A stretch of DNA of 64,000 bases from Loxodes magnus (taxonomy: Eukaryota; Ciliophora; Karyorelictea; Loxodida; Loxodidae), in NCBI GenBank assembly GCA_946699065.1, contig CAMPDV010000246.1:248001-312000 (forward strand), given 5' to 3'. The translations under genes were made by a program, and so were the position numbers. Below are positions 63,100 to 64,000 of the stretch, piece after piece (position 1 is the stretch's first letter; every line of letters begins with the position of its first letter). The notes under the pieces were generated by a model. That model saw nothing but the letters and a program-made list of their open reading frames with translations. It searched no databases and was not told the origin of the DNA.

Positions 63100-64000
63100 A
63101 TTCTGTACCTGCTGCTATTTATTTCTTTTTTTAATGATTGAAAACTTTTGTCTGTTATTTCTTAAGTTGGAATATTATGAAATAACGTATTTAACTTTTA
63201 AGCCACTCTTTTAGATAATAATCCACTTGTTGTCTTTAATTATTTAAATTTTGCTTTTCCATTTATTGTTTATTTTCGCATTAATAATCTTTACTTATAC
63301 AATTCTTTTAGAAGGAATCTGCCTTCTTTATAAAATATTTTGATTTTTAGTTCCTTATTTTTTTATATTATAGTTGATAGTTATTTCTCTTATATAAGCA
63401 GCTATTTCATAAAAGTAAGTTAAAGATGAACATTCAATTTTCTTAAAGTTTTCTACTTTTTCCATCAGCTATTTTCTATTATAGTTCTATTTATATATTT
63501 TCTAGCTTTTCTTACTATACATAAATTATATCCTGTAAATCTCTTTTTTATATTCAGTTTCTATTTTTTAGTTATAGGTGACTTAGGAAATCTAAAACTT
63601 ACTTAGATCTAAATCATAAATGATTATAAAATATTCAAAATTAATACTTCTTTAAGGATTTGTAATAAGTATCTTAGAAACTAATTCTTTGCATTAATCT
63701 GAGCATTTTAGAATTTATAAATTTGTATCTATAATTGATTAACCATTAATTGTTATTCTCTTTTTCCGTATAAAGGCTTTTTATCCTACTAAAAGTTCAC
63801 ATAAGATAACTACAACACTCCATAAATCTATTTTATAATCATAGAGTATGCCTTCCTTTACAAATTTTAGGGTTTATATAATACTTTATCAAAACTAATT
63901 ATCTAACCCTTTCTTCTTATTCAACTAACTAAGAGAATAAATGATCATCAATTTCAATAATTAGTTGAAGAGAGGAGACACTCAACAAATATTTAATGAT
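63100..64000 (-). pseudogene. Third ULK-like kinase copy, decayed and cut by the window edge
   Basis: Collinear with the middle of the kinases at 16488 and 46593 (for example CTTACTTAGATCTAA.TCAT and CTCCATAAATCTA.TTTATAATCATAGAGTAT) but with many substitutions and indels. The readable protein includes YDYKIDLWSVVVILCELLVG, where WST is changed to WSV. The Q/N tail is not recognisable below 63.1 kb. It suggests a third, older copy of the duplicated segment continues to the right. Confidence 0.7.

Overview
The window is nuclear DNA from a ciliate with a fully recoded stop-codon set, most likely a karyorelictean (Loxodes-like; NCBI code 27). Under the standard code almost no ORF exceeds 100 codons. 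Reading TAA and TAG as Gln and TGA as Trp opens long genes of recognisable families: two ~1148-codon P5B ATPases, a 1012-codon SERCA-type ATPase, three protein kinases and a B-box protein. TGA is also the terminator of these genes, so it is both sense and stop. Two almost identical ATPase paralogues exchange TGG and TGA at two Trp sites, which is direct evidence. Condylostoma (code 28) is the main alternative, but every well-anchored gene here ends in TGA. At least two genes seem to need introns of only 14-16 nt.

Layout. 1-15.5 kb holds a GC-rich repeated patch near 0.63-0.86 kb, tRNA-Ser, a kinase gene, tRNA-Leu, a zinc-knuckle mobile element, a B-box gene and several unrecognised genes. 15.6-38.4 kb (arm 1) and 45.9-61 kb (arm 2) are two diverged copies of one segment. 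Each carries an unknown gene (decayed in arm 2), a ULK/ATG1-like kinase with a Q/N-rich tail, a decayed tRNA-Ser and a P5B ATPase. Arm 1 has about 6.5 kb extra, with a tRNA-Ser and a SERCA-like ATPase. A third, badly decayed kinase copy runs off the right edge (63.1-64 kb). Between the arms (40-46 kb) lie a tRNA-Leu, several unrecognised genes and a WD40-like reading frame.

The most interesting item is an apparently undescribed mobile element present three times (7.69-8.58, 27.79-28.63 and 38.68-39.52 kb). Each copy is about 0.84-0.9 kb, has 13-17 bp target-site duplications, a very short A-rich leader, one ORF (coiled coil plus a CCHC zinc knuckle) and an (ATT)n 3' tail. That is a non-LTR-retrotransposon-like structure encoding a gag-like protein but no reverse transcriptase. 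Arm 2 still holds the empty target site of the second copy. A second highlight is the SERCA-like ATPase, which keeps all the Ca2+-ligand residues recognised here but has lost the phosphorylation motif (DKTGT to DITPN).

With no nonsense codon except TGA, any AT-rich frame looks open, so genes called only from composition carry low confidence. The long 20-25% GC stretches hold no gene I could defend.
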